In this document: one piece after another, positions 51,055 to 58,724 of the stretch
Layout of the letters: each line of letters begins with the position of its first letter
Position numbering within the stretch: the first letter of the stretch is position 1
Assembly: GCF_000787855.1 (NCBI RefSeq)
Contig: NZ_BBPQ01000001.1
Span: 292,470 to 356,469 of the forward strand
Direction: 5' to 3'
DNA length: 64,000 nt
Origin: Streptacidiphilus anmyonensis
GTDB lineage: Bacteria; Actinomycetota; Actinomycetes; Streptomycetales; Streptomycetaceae
The notes under the pieces: model-generated
Databases searched by the model: none
Told to the model about the DNA's origin: nothing
Seen by the model: the letters and a program-made list of their open reading frames with translations, nothing else
Made by a program: the position numbers and the translations under genes

Positions 51055-53805
51055 TCACTCCCGGCCCGTCGCGGTGCCGCGCGCCGCGTCCAGCGCGTAG
51101 ACGCAGTGGTCCTTGCTGCACGCGAAGACGCGGCCGTCGGCGGTGACCGGAGAGCCGGTGATCTCGCCGCCGGTGTCGAGCTTCCAGCGGAGGCGGCCGT
51201 TGGCGAGGTCGAGGGTGTGCAGGGAATGGTCCCGACTGCCGAGGTGGACGAGGCTGCCCGCGGCCGCGGGGATGCCGGCGAGCTCGGCGCGGGCCGCGTA
51301 GCGCCAGCGCTCCGTGCCCGTACGGGTGTCGAACGCGAACACCGTGTCGCCGCTGCCGACGAGGACGAGGTCCTCGGCGAGGACGGCCGGGTCCGCGCCC
51401 TGGCGGCCACCGGTGCGGGCGTGCCAGCGGACCGCGCCGTTGGCCGGGTCCAGGGCGAAGACGGTGCCGAGGTAGTCGGCGACGAAGACGCCCTGCTCGC
51501 TCACGGCCGGGGAGGTGAACAGGACGACGGGGGCGTCGAAGCGCCAGCGCTCCGCGCCGGTCTGCTCGTCCACGGCGTAGACGCGCGTACCGCTGCAGAG
51601 CAGGAGCATGCCTCGCCAGAGCACCGGCCGGGAGGGGACCTCCTCGCCCAGCGGGAACGCCCACTGAAGCTGACCGGTCGTCAACTCCAAGGAGCGGAGG
51701 CAGCCTCCGCCGTAGTAGTAGACCGAGTCGCCGATCACGCAGGGGCCCGACGCCGGGTTCTCGTAGGCCTGCTGGGCGTCGTTGGTGTGCCACATCTCGC
51801 TGCCGTCGATCGCGGAGTGCACGTGGACGCCACCGCCGCGGGTTCCCGCGACGAGGGCGCCGCCGGCCGCGTCGAGGGTGTAGGTCCAGCCGTCCAGGGC
51901 CACCCGCCAGCGCTCGACGCCGTCGGCGGCCTGCAGCGTGAAGAGGTTGGGACCGTCGGCGGCGTGGACCCTTCCGTCGGCCACCGCCAGGGCCCAGGCC
52001 ACGCTCTCGGTGCGGAAGCGACGCCGCCCGCTGGCGATGTCGAGCGCGTGCACCCCGAAGCTGGCGACGTACAGCACGCCGTCGGAGATGATCGGCGCCC
52101 CCCACACGTCGTGTGACATGCGGAAACGCCACGGACGCCAGGGCGCCTCAGGAGCCGCCTGCGACTCCGCGGGCGCGGTGCCGGGCCCCGAGGGCCCGGA
52201 GGCCGGGGACTGAGCGGGCGCCGGGACCGCCGACGCCACGGGGCCGGATGAACCGGAGGAACCCGAGGAACCGGAGGAGCCGGGAGAACCCGAGGAACCC
52301 GGAGAGCCCGGAACGCTCGGCGGAACGGCGGGTCCGGCCGAAGCCGGACCGGCGGGCGAGCCGGGCGAGCCGGTCGAGACGGGACCGGAGGGGGCAGCGT
52401 GCGCGCCCCGCTGCACCCAGCCCGTCGTGGGCGGGGTCACCGGCTCGGACGGCGGGTTCGCCGGAAGCCGGACGCCGGGCCCTATGGGCGCGGCCATGCC
52501 GGGAAGGTGCACGACCGGCCGAGCGGTCGTGGCCGCCTCGGGGGGTGTGCGGGTCGCGGACGCCGACTCGTGCGCGGGCGGACCCGCGTGCTGCCCGCCC
52601 CGGTGCGTCGCGGGCTGGACGGGAAGCTGCCCGCCCGCCGCCGCACCCATCCCAGCCGCACCACCGGGCATCCCAGCCGCACCACCGGGCATCCCGGCCG
52701 CACCGGCCCCGGCACCGGGGCCGCCGCCGGGACTGCCGCCGGAGCCGCCAGAGCCGCCGTGGGCGGCCTCGGACACCGGGTAGCCCGGTCGCACGCCTCC
52801 GCCCGCCGGAGCCCCGGGGCTCATCGGCCCCGCGTGGCCCGGGTAGCCCGCGCCGTGCGCGCTCGACTCCGGCGGAGCCACGGGCTGCTGGAACGAGGGC
52901 GGGGGCGGCGTACGGCGCCCCTTCTTCTTCTCGATCAGGTCGAGGGCCACCGGAGGCAGCCACTCGCCCGCGTCGTCCTGCGTGCCGTCGCCGGAGCCGT
53001 ACAGGTGCGGGGCGAGCTCGGCCGCGATCTCCGCGGGAACCGGGCGCCGCTCGGGCGCGGTGCGCATGCAGGCGCGGACCAGCGGGGCCAGTTCCTCGGG
53101 CAGGCCGGAGAGGTCCGGAGCCTCGCGCAGGAGCATGAACACCGTCTCGACGGGGTTCGCGCCGTGGTACGGCGGGTGGCCGGTGGCCGCGAAGACCATC
53201 AGCGAGCCGAGCGAGAAGACGTCGGAGGCGCCCTGCACGCCGCGGCTGTCACGAGCCTGCTCCGGCGACATGTACGCGGGGGTGCCTACCGCGACATTGG
53301 TCATCGTCAGACGGGTGTGCGAGACGCCCGCCGCGATGCCGAAGTCGATCACGCGCGGTCCGTCCTCGGTGACCAGCACGTTGGACGGCTTGAGGTCGCG
53401 GTGCACCAGGTTGGCCGCGTGGATGGACTGCAGCGCCTCCGCGATGCCGGCGATCAGCCAGCGCACCGTGGCAACCGGGAGCGGTCCGCACTCGGTGACC
53501 AGGTCCTCGAGCGAGGGCGCCGGGATGTAGGCGGTGGCGAGCCACGGCACGGCCGCGTCGGCGTCGGCGTCGACGACCGCGGCGGTGTAGAAGCCGCTCA
53601 CCGTCCGCGCGGCCGCGATCTCACGGGCGAAGCGCACCCGGAAGAGCTGGTCCTCGGCCAGCTCCGCCCGCACCGTCTTGATGGCGACCCGGCGGCCCGC
53701 CGCCGAGCGTGCCAGGTAGACCAAGCCCATTCCGCCCGCGCCGAGCCGGCCCAGCACCTCGAAGGGCCCGATCCTTCTGGGATCGTGCGCCGTCAGCTGG
53801 TCCAC
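51055..53805 (-). CDS. Serine/threonine protein kinase with C-terminal PQQ-like beta-propeller
   Basis: A 916-aa protein. The Hanks-type kinase domain (residues 12-275) has the glycine loop RLGAGGMGLVYLA, K43, the catalytic loop HRDLKPSN (135-142) and DFG (154-156). A 230-residue Pro/Gly/Ala/Ser-rich linker with repeats (GMPGGAAGMPGGAAGM; GSSGSPGSSGSS) connects to a PQQ-binding-like propeller (about 545-910) of recurring blades such as AVDEQTGAERWRFDAP and TLDLANGRLRWKL. No TM is evident, so the propeller is probably cytosolic, unlike PknD-type kinases. GTG 53805 has GGAGG and GAGG upstream. Confidence 0.92.
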   Translation of the reverse strand: MDQLTAHDPRRIGPFEVLGRLGAGGMGLVYLARSAAGRRVAIKTVRAELAEDQLFRVRFAREIAAARTVSGFYTAAVVDADADAAVPWLATAYIPAPSLEDLVTECGPLPVATVRWLIAGIAEALQSIHAANLVHRDLKPSNVLVTEDGPRVIDFGIAAGVSHTRLTMTNVAVGTPAYMSPEQARDSRGVQGASDVFSLGSLMVFAATGHPPYHGANPVETVFMLLREAPDLSGLPEELAPLVRACMRTAPERRPVPAEIAAELAPHLYGSGDGTQDDAGEWLPPVALDLIEKKKGRRTPPPPSFQQPVAPPESSAHGAGYPGHAGPMSPGAPAGGGVRPGYPVSEAAHGGSGGSGGSPGGGPGAGAGAAGMPGGAAGMPGGAAGMGAAAGGQLPVQPATHRGGQHAGPPAHESASATRTPPEAATTARPVVHLPGMAAPIGPGVRLPANPPSEPVTPPTTGWVQRGAHAAPSGPVSTGSPGSPAGPASAGPAVPPSVPGSPGSSGSPGSSGSSGSSGSSGPVASAVPAPAQSPASGPSGPGTAPAESQAAPEAPWRPWRFRMSHDVWGAPIISDGVLYVASFGVHALDIASGRRRFRTESVAWALAVADGRVHAADGPNLFTLQAADGVERWRVALDGWTYTLDAAGGALVAGTRGGGVHVHSAIDGSEMWHTNDAQQAYENPASGPCVIGDSVYYYGGGCLRSLELTTGQLQWAFPLGEEVPSRPVLWRGMLLLCSGTRVYAVDEQTGAERWRFDAPVVLFTSPAVSEQGVFVADYLGTVFALDPANGAVRWHARTGGRQGADPAVLAEDLVLVGSGDTVFAFDTRTGTERWRYAARAELAGIPAAAGSLVHLGSRDHSLHTLDLANGRLRWKLDTGGEITGSPVTADGRVFACSKDHCVYALDAARGTATGRE

Positions 53806-54265
53806 GTCCTCAGCACCTCCCCGTTGGGTCGAAAGCGCCGTCGGTAGGAGAAGCAGGACAGACGCAGCACTGATTCTCCACGGCCGGACGCCCCACAGGC
53901 CAACCCGCCGGGCGGGACATGGGACACACCCTCGCCACAATCACGCCACAGACCGGCAACCGTACGGCCGTGCTCCGGAAAGTAGCCCGCTCGGACGGCT
54001 AGGGAGGCGCGACGCGCGACCGAGTCGTGACGAATCCTCCACGGCGCGGCGGGGACGATCTAGATTGGTGACACGGCAACATCCGGACCGGCCCACGTGG
54101 TGCCGCGCGCCCTCGCGGGTATACGCGCTTCGGCACCCGCCCGCTGCACGTGTGCAGCACCCCCGGCCACGCACCGCCTGCACCACCCGAACGACCCGCA
54201 CCACCCGAACGACCCGCACCGCCTGCACCACCTTCGAGCGGCCTGACGATCCTCGAGGAGTCGTG
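53806..54265. other. Divergent intergenic region with an 18-bp repeat
   Basis: 460 bases between the kinase start and the methyltransferase start. Frames extending into it are repetitive and unconvincing. It carries the 18-base repeat at 54181-54216 and a C/A-rich stretch. Promoters of both genes should lie here; a CTAGATTGG sequence near 54061 is AT-richer than the surroundings. Confidence 0.45.
54181..54216. repeat. 18-bp tandem repeat, two exact copies
   Basis: CACCACCCGAACGACCCG occurs at 54181-54198 and 54199-54216, with degenerate partial copies on both sides (CTGCACCACC). It lies 50 bases upstream of the Cfa-like gene start. Could bind a regulator or be a simple expansion. Confidence 0.85.
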
Positions 54266-55762
54266 ATGAGTGACAGCGCTCTGGCCCTGCGCGAACTGCT
54301 GACGCATCTGCTCGGCGTCGAGCCGCCGTTCCGCGTGCGCACCTGGGACGGCGCCGAGGCCGGACCGGCCGACGCGCCGCTGCTCGCGTTGACCGACCGG
54401 CGGGCCCTGCGCCACCTGCTCTGGGCGCCGAACGAGCTCGGTCTCGCCCGCGCCTACGTCTCCGGGGCGATCACGCTGCCCGGCGAGGACGAGGACGCCG
54501 ACAGCACCGAGCTGTACGAGCTGCTGCGTCGCCTCGCCGCTCTCGCCGAGGACCGGCCGGAGCTGTCGCTGCGCCCGACGATGCGCCAGGGGTCGGCACC
54601 AGGGTCCGGACCGGCATCGGAACCGGGATCGGGGCCGGGCGTGAGGTCGGAATCGGGGGTGAGGTCGCGATCGGGGGCGAAACCGGGGTCGGCGCTCTCG
54701 CCGGGCAGCCTGAAGGCGCTGTTCGGCCCGGACTCCCGCCGGATGGTCGCGACGGCGGCCCGGCTCGGCGCGATCGGACCGCGTCCGGCGATCCCGCCGG
54801 AGGAGATGCGCCGCTCGCGCGGCCCGGTGCACACGCTGCGGCGCGACCGTGCGGCGATCAGTCACCACTACGACGTGGGCAACGACTTCTACCGGTTGGT
54901 GCTGGGCCCCTCGATGGTCTACTCGTGCGCCTACTGGCCGCCGGGGACGGCCACGCTGGAGGCCGCGCAGGAGGCCAAGCTGGACCTGGTCTGCCGCAAG
55001 CTCGGGCTGCACCAGCTGCCCCCGGGCTCCCGACTGCTCGACGTCGGCTGCGGCTGGGGTTCGATGCTGCTGCACGCGGCGCGGCGCTACGGCGTCACCG
55101 GCGTCGGCGTCACGCTCTCCGCCGAGCAGGCGCGGATGGCCCGCGAGCGGATCGCGGACGCCGGTCTGACGGACCGGGTGGAGATCCGGCTGCAGGACTA
55201 CCGGGAGGTCGTTGACGGGCCGTTCGACGCGATCTCCAGCATCGGCATGGCCGAACACGTGGGCTCGGCCATGTACCTGCGCTACGCCAAGACCCTGCAC
55301 GGCCTGCTGCGGCCGGGCGGGCGGCTGCTGAACCACCAGATCGGCCGGCGGCCGACGGCCCCCGGCCAGCCGTACCGGCTGAGCCCCTTCATCGCCGCCT
55401 ACGTCTTCCCCGACGGCGAGCTGGCGCCGATCGGCACCACGGTCTCCCTGCTGGAGCAGGCCGGGTTCGAGGTCCGCGACGTGGAGTCGCTGCGCGAGCA
55501 CTACGCGCTGACGCTGCGCCGCTGGGTCACCAACCTTCAGGAGGAGTGGACGCAGGCGGTCAAGCTGGCGGGCCTCGGCCGGGCCCGGGTCTGGCGCCTC
55601 TACATGGCCGCGTGCGCCCTCGCCTTCGAGGAGAACCGGATCGGCGTGAACCAGGTGCTGGCCGTCAGGAACGGGCCCGGAGGCACCAGCGAGCTGCCGC
55701 TCAGCCGCCGCGCATGGCTGGAAGACGCCCCTGCGCGGCCGGAACGGGGCGTGGGCGACTGA
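54266..55762 (+). CDS. Cyclopropane-fatty-acid synthase-like SAM methyltransferase
   Basis: A 498-aa protein of the Cfa/mycolic-acid methyltransferase superfamily, which methylates or cyclopropanates unsaturated acyl chains of phospholipids. ISHHYDVGNDFYRLVLG (199-215) and the SAM motif LLDVGCGWGS (257-266), plus IGMAEHVG and the later EDLREHYALTLRRW-like VESLREHYALTLRRW, are typical. An insert at 108-145 consists of Gly/Ser/Pro/Val-Arg repeats (SGPASEPGSGPG, VRSESGVRSRSG), absent from usual members. ATG 54266 has GAGGAG 5 bases upstream. Confidence 0.88.
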   Translation: MSDSALALRELLTHLLGVEPPFRVRTWDGAEAGPADAPLLALTDRRALRHLLWAPNELGLARAYVSGAITLPGEDEDADSTELYELLRRLAALAEDRPELSLRPTMRQGSAPGSGPASEPGSGPGVRSESGVRSRSGAKPGSALSPGSLKALFGPDSRRMVATAARLGAIGPRPAIPPEEMRRSRGPVHTLRRDRAAISHHYDVGNDFYRLVLGPSMVYSCAYWPPGTATLEAAQEAKLDLVCRKLGLHQLPPGSRLLDVGCGWGSMLLHAARRYGVTGVGVTLSAEQARMARERIADAGLTDRVEIRLQDYREVVDGPFDAISSIGMAEHVGSAMYLRYAKTLHGLLRPGGRLLNHQIGRRPTAPGQPYRLSPFIAAYVFPDGELAPIGTTVSLLEQAGFEVRDVESLREHYALTLRRWVTNLQEEWTQAVKLAGLGRARVWRLYMAACALAFEENRIGVNQVLAVRNGPGGTSELPLSRRAWLEDAPARPERGVGD

Positions 55763-55822
55763 GCGGGCGGACCCGGCCCCGAGGACGGAGCAGCCGGCCA
55801 GGCGGGACGGAGTAGCTGATCA

Positions 55823-55839
55823 GAGCCCTGGCAGGGCTC
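55823..55839 (+). terminator. Hairpin after the Cfa-like gene
   Basis: GAGCCCT-GGC-AGGGCTC, 7 perfect base pairs with a 3-base loop, 61 bases after the stop codon; another AGGGCTC copy follows at 55855-55861. No T tract. Could terminate the methyltransferase transcript. Confidence 0.4.
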
Positions 55840-55931
55840 GAGCGAGGCCCGAGAAGGGCTCTAGCAGAGGGCTCGTCAGCCTGACGGAGCATTCACATTT
55901 CCCGCCGAATAGCGCCCGGATCTTGCCACGG

Positions 55932-55950
55932 TAAACTGACGGCATGACAG
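55932..55950 (+). promoter_or_regulatory. Promoter and probable autoregulatory half-site of tetR
   Basis: TAAACT (55932-55937) is a -10 hexamer 6 bases before ATG 55944, with no Shine-Dalgarno, suggesting a leaderless mRNA. It runs into CTGACG exactly as at the fadD3-like and thiolase-1 promoters, and a weak right half (TGACAG) overlaps the start codon. About 50 bases upstream CGTCAG-C-CTGACG (55874-55886) repeats the same half-sites in the opposite arrangement. Confidence 0.5.
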
Positions 55951-56591
55951 GACAAGTTCGCACCGTCGATGGGCGTGTCGCCGGGCGACGCGGACAGGCC
56001 ACGCGGCAGAAGCTGCTGGACTGCCTCCGCGAGATGCTCGCGACCTCGCCCTACCGGGACGTCAAGGTCATCGACGTCGCCCGGATGGCGGGTACCTCCC
56101 CCGCAACCTTCTACCAGTACTTCCCCGACGTCGAGGGCGCTGTCCTCGAGATCGCGGATGAAATGGCCAAGGACGGCGCCGGCCTCAAGGACCTGGTCGC
56201 CGACAAGTCGTGGGTCGGCAAGGCCGGCTACCAGACGGCGGAGGAGCTGGTCGACGGCTTCCTCTCCTTCTGGCGCGACAACGAGGCCATCCTGCGTGTG
56301 GTGACGCTGGGCGCGGCCGAAGGGGACAAGCGGTTCTTCAAGATCCGCATGAAGATCCTCAACGCCGTGACCAACTCCCTCACCGACTCACTCAAGGCCA
56401 TGCAGGCCTCCGGCAAGGCGGACAAGTCGGTCAGCGCGCCGGCTGTCGCCGGTTCGCTGGTGGCGATGCTGGCTGCCGTCGCGGAGCACCAGAAGGGGTT
56501 CGACTCCTGGGGCGTCAAGGCGAAGGAGCTGACGCCCAACCTGGCTCTGCTGGTCTACCTCGGCATGACGGGCAAGAAGCCCCCGAAGTAG
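55944..56591 (+). CDS. TetR-family transcriptional regulator
   Basis: A 215-aa repressor. The N-terminal helix-turn-helix (residues 15-62: RRGQATRQKLLDCLREMLATSPYRD ... VARMAGTSPATFYQYFPDVEGAV, read in blocks) has the TetR pattern with the TFYxYFP recognition-helix end; the C-terminal half is helical and would bind a ligand, perhaps an acyl-CoA. It lies between two groups of acyl-CoA genes that share its putative operator motif, and that motif recurs at its own start. A terminator follows on the same strand. Ligand unknown. Confidence 0.9.
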   Translation: MTGQVRTVDGRVAGRRGQATRQKLLDCLREMLATSPYRDVKVIDVARMAGTSPATFYQYFPDVEGAVLEIADEMAKDGAGLKDLVADKSWVGKAGYQTAEELVDGFLSFWRDNEAILRVVTLGAAEGDKRFFKIRMKILNAVTNSLTDSLKAMQASGKADKSVSAPAVAGSLVAMLAAVAEHQKGFDSWGVKAKELTPNLALLVYLGMTGKKPPK

Positions 56592-56716
56592 CCATCCCGG
56601 CCACCACAACACCATCACTGCGGAGCCGTGGGGCCCGGTCGCCTGTCCGCCGGCGTGAGCGCCGGGGCTGTGCCTCGGGGGAGGTAGGTCCTGCGCGCCC
56701 ACGGCCCGTCCCGCTC

Positions 56717-56750
56717 GGGCGGCATCGTCGATGACCTGGCGATGCCGCCC
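56717..56750 (+). terminator. Rho-independent terminator after tetR
   Basis: GGGCGGCATCG and CGATGCCGCCC form 11 perfect base pairs around a 12-base loop, followed at once by TTTTCCTTT on the plus strand. Among the clearest intrinsic terminators in the window. A second small hairpin GCACCAC-CTCTT-GTGGTGC (56773-56791) lies just beyond, at the end of the convergent gene. Confidence 0.85.
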
Positions 56751-56792
56751 TTTTCCTTTGCGCCTTTCCTTTGCACCACCTCTTGTGGTGCA

Positions 56793-57302
56793 TCACCTGT
56801 CGTCGAACCGTCCTGTCGCCGTCGTCGCACCGACCTGTCGCGGCTCCAGCCGGAAGACGCGGATCTCGCGCTCGACCCGGGCCTGGTAGGAGGCGTACGG
56901 GGGCCACATCGCCAGCAGCGCCGCCCATGCCTGGGTGCGTTCCCCGCCGGAGAGCAGCCGGGCGCGGACCGGGACGGTCCGGCCGCGGTGTTCGACGACG
57001 GCGTCGGCGTCGGCCAGCAGGTTGCCGGTCCACGCGGGGTGGGAGGTGCGGCCGAAGTTGCTGCCGACGACGAGGAACGTCCCGCCCTGCGGCAGACAGG
57101 CCAGCGGGGTGGTGCGGGGCTCCCCGCTCCTGCGGCCGGTCGTCGTCAGGAAGAGCGAGGGCAGCATCCACTGACTCAACATGAACTTGCCGCCGCTCAG
57201 CCGGTGCACCGCCTTGTCCAGGCGGGGCACGATCGACGGGGCGACCCGGGCGAAGGCCGGCGTCGCCGAGACCTTCTGCATGGCGTTCTCCAGCACTCTC
57301 AT
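56793..57302 (-). CDS. Nitroreductase-family deazaflavin (F420)-dependent oxidoreductase
   Basis: A 169-aa DDN-type protein with split-barrel fold. The segment MLPSLFLTTTGRRSGEPRTTPLACLPQGG (residues 46-74, read in blocks) and VVGSNFGRTSHPAWTGNL are family hallmarks; the first holds the F420 phosphate-binding GRRSG-x-R. Such proteins reduce ring C=C or C=O bonds using F420H2, which Streptomyces makes. ATG 57302 overlaps the acyl-CoA dehydrogenase stop (ATGA), so the two are coupled and probably act on the same substrate. Confidence 0.87.
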   Translation of the reverse strand: MRVLENAMQKVSATPAFARVAPSIVPRLDKAVHRLSGGKFMLSQWMLPSLFLTTTGRRSGEPRTTPLACLPQGGTFLVVGSNFGRTSHPAWTGNLLADADAVVEHRGRTVPVRARLLSGGERTQAWAALLAMWPPYASYQARVEREIRVFRLEPRQVGATTATGRFDDR

Positions 57303-58591
57303 CGCGTCGCGCCTCCTGTTTCCGCTCCGGTCGGGGCGAGCACGCCCGACAGTTCCGCCGCGCGGGCCCGCAGCAGGTGCGGCGGGCCGAAGAGCAGCTC
57401 GTCCGCCGCGGCCCGCTTGAAGTAGAGATGGGCGTCGTGCTCCCAGGTGATCGCGATGCCGCCGTGCAACTGGATCGCCTCGGCGGACGCGGCCCGCGCG
57501 GCGGTCAGCGCGTGGGCGAGCGCCAGCAGCGCGGGAACGGGGTCCTCGGGCGTCGTCGTGGCGGCCCAGGCGGCATAGAGCATCGCCGAGCGCGCGGTCT
57601 CGACGGCGACGTAGACGTCCGCGAGGCGGTGCTTGACGGCCTGGAAGGCACCGACCGCACGCCCGAACTGGTGCCTGACCTGTACGTACTCCACGGTCCT
57701 GGCGAGCGCCTGGGCGGCTGCGCCGACCGCCTCGGCAGCCACGGCGACGGCCGCCGCGCGGCCCACCCGGGCCAGGGCCGGGGCCGCGTCCAGCTCCGGG
57801 TCGCCGAGAGGGCGGGCGGTGACGTCGCGCAGCTCGATCCGGCCGACGCTCCGGGTCTGGTCGATGCCCGCGCTGCGTTCGCGGCGCAGGCCGGGGACGG
57901 GGACGGGAACGGGAACGGTGTAGCCCACGTCGGTGGTGTCGGCCACGTCGGCGGCGGGGGCACTCGCCGCCTCCACCGCGAAGAGGACGGTGCGGCTGCG
58001 CGGGAAGCCGCCCGCGTGGGCGGCGACGATCAGCAGGTCGGAGCGGGCGCCGTCGAGGACGTGAGTGGCCTCCCCGTAGAGGGTCCACAGGCCGTCGGCC
58101 GCCGGTCTGGCCTGGATCCCGCCGGCCCGTCCGCCACCCGCCGGGACGTCGCCGGGCAGCAGGCGCGGGTTCGTGTCCGGGACCAGGCCGAGGGCGAGGG
58201 CGGGGGTGCCCGGCAGGGCGAGGGCGGCCGTCCCGGAGCCGGAGGCAAGGGGCGGGAGCAGTTCGTCGCACTGGTCCTCGGTGCCACAGGCGGCGATCGC
58301 TCCCGCCGCGAGCACGGAGCTGGCGAGCAGCGGGGAGGGCAGCAGGGCGCGTCCGGCCTCCTCGCAGGCGAGGGCCAGCTCGATCGGGCCGAGTCCAGAG
58401 CCACCCTGGCGCTCCGGGAAGGCGAGCCCGGCCAGTCCCGGCTGCTTGGCGAGTCGGCGCCACAGTTCGGCGTCGTATCCGGTCGCCGAGACCGCGGCGC
58501 GACGGACCTCCTCCGGTCCGGCCTGCTTGGCGAGCACGTCGCGCAGGGCGCGGGCGATCTCTTCCTGTTCCTGGGTGAGCGCGGGATCCAT
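57299..58591 (-). CDS. Acyl-CoA dehydrogenase family protein (FadE/ChsE-like)
   Basis: A 430-aa flavoprotein. It starts with LTQEQEEIARALRDVLAK, has the LALACEEAGRALLPSPLLAS block in the N-terminal helical domain, and in the C-terminal domain YVQVRHQFGRAVGAFQAVKH and AIQLHGGIAITWEHDAHLYFKRA, in which the position of the usual catalytic Glu (IQLHGG-E) is shifted to TWEHD, as in the actinobacterial ChsE-type heteromers. The middle contains a Val/Pro repeat (VPVPVPVPG). It may need a second subunit, not in the window. AGGAGG lies 5 bases before ATG 58591. Confidence 0.87.
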   Translation of the reverse strand: MDPALTQEQEEIARALRDVLAKQAGPEEVRRAAVSATGYDAELWRRLAKQPGLAGLAFPERQGGSGLGPIELALACEEAGRALLPSPLLASSVLAAGAIAACGTEDQCDELLPPLASGSGTAALALPGTPALALGLVPDTNPRLLPGDVPAGGGRAGGIQARPAADGLWTLYGEATHVLDGARSDLLIVAAHAGGFPRSRTVLFAVEAASAPAADVADTTDVGYTVPVPVPVPGLRRERSAGIDQTRSVGRIELRDVTARPLGDPELDAAPALARVGRAAAVAVAAEAVGAAAQALARTVEYVQVRHQFGRAVGAFQAVKHRLADVYVAVETARSAMLYAAWAATTTPEDPVPALLALAHALTAARAASAEAIQLHGGIAITWEHDAHLYFKRAAADELLFGPPHLLRARAAELSGVLAPTGAETGGATR

Positions 58592-58643
58592 GCCGCCTCC
58601 TGGCTTACAGCCGCTTCGTCTACTGCTACAGGCAGAACGTCGA

Positions 58644-58663
58644 TCTGACGGTTCGTCATACTA
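58644..58663 (-). promoter_or_regulatory. TetR-type operator at the acyl-CoA dehydrogenase promoter
   Basis: Plus-strand TCTGACG, GTT, CGTCATA: inverted repeat with one mismatch (58644-58660). Read on the minus strand, TAGTAT (58663-58658) is a likely -10 hexamer running into GACG, the same layout as at fadD3-like and thiolase-1. About 53 bases upstream of the dehydrogenase start. Confidence 0.65.
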
Positions 58664-58703
58664 GGTTCCGTCGCGTGCGCCGCACAGGGGCGCGCCGGAG
58701 CAG

Positions 58704-58722
58704 ATCTGATGTACCGTCAGAT
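58704..58722 (+). promoter_or_regulatory. TetR-type operator at the thiolase-2 start
   Basis: TCTGATG, TAC, CGTCAGA flanked by A and T: inverted repeat with one mismatch. It ends two bases before ATG 58725, and TACCGT (58712-58717) inside it is a -10 hexamer 7 bases before the start codon, suggesting a leaderless transcript directly blocked by the regulator. Confidence 0.65.
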
Positions 58723-58724
58723 TT

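Noticed and set aside
57303..58463. A 556-aa fusion protein in the frame of the F420-type oxidoreductase
   Set aside because: The upstream part is antisense-like shadow sequence within the acyl-CoA dehydrogenase gene; ATG 57302 with the ATGA overlap is the proper start.
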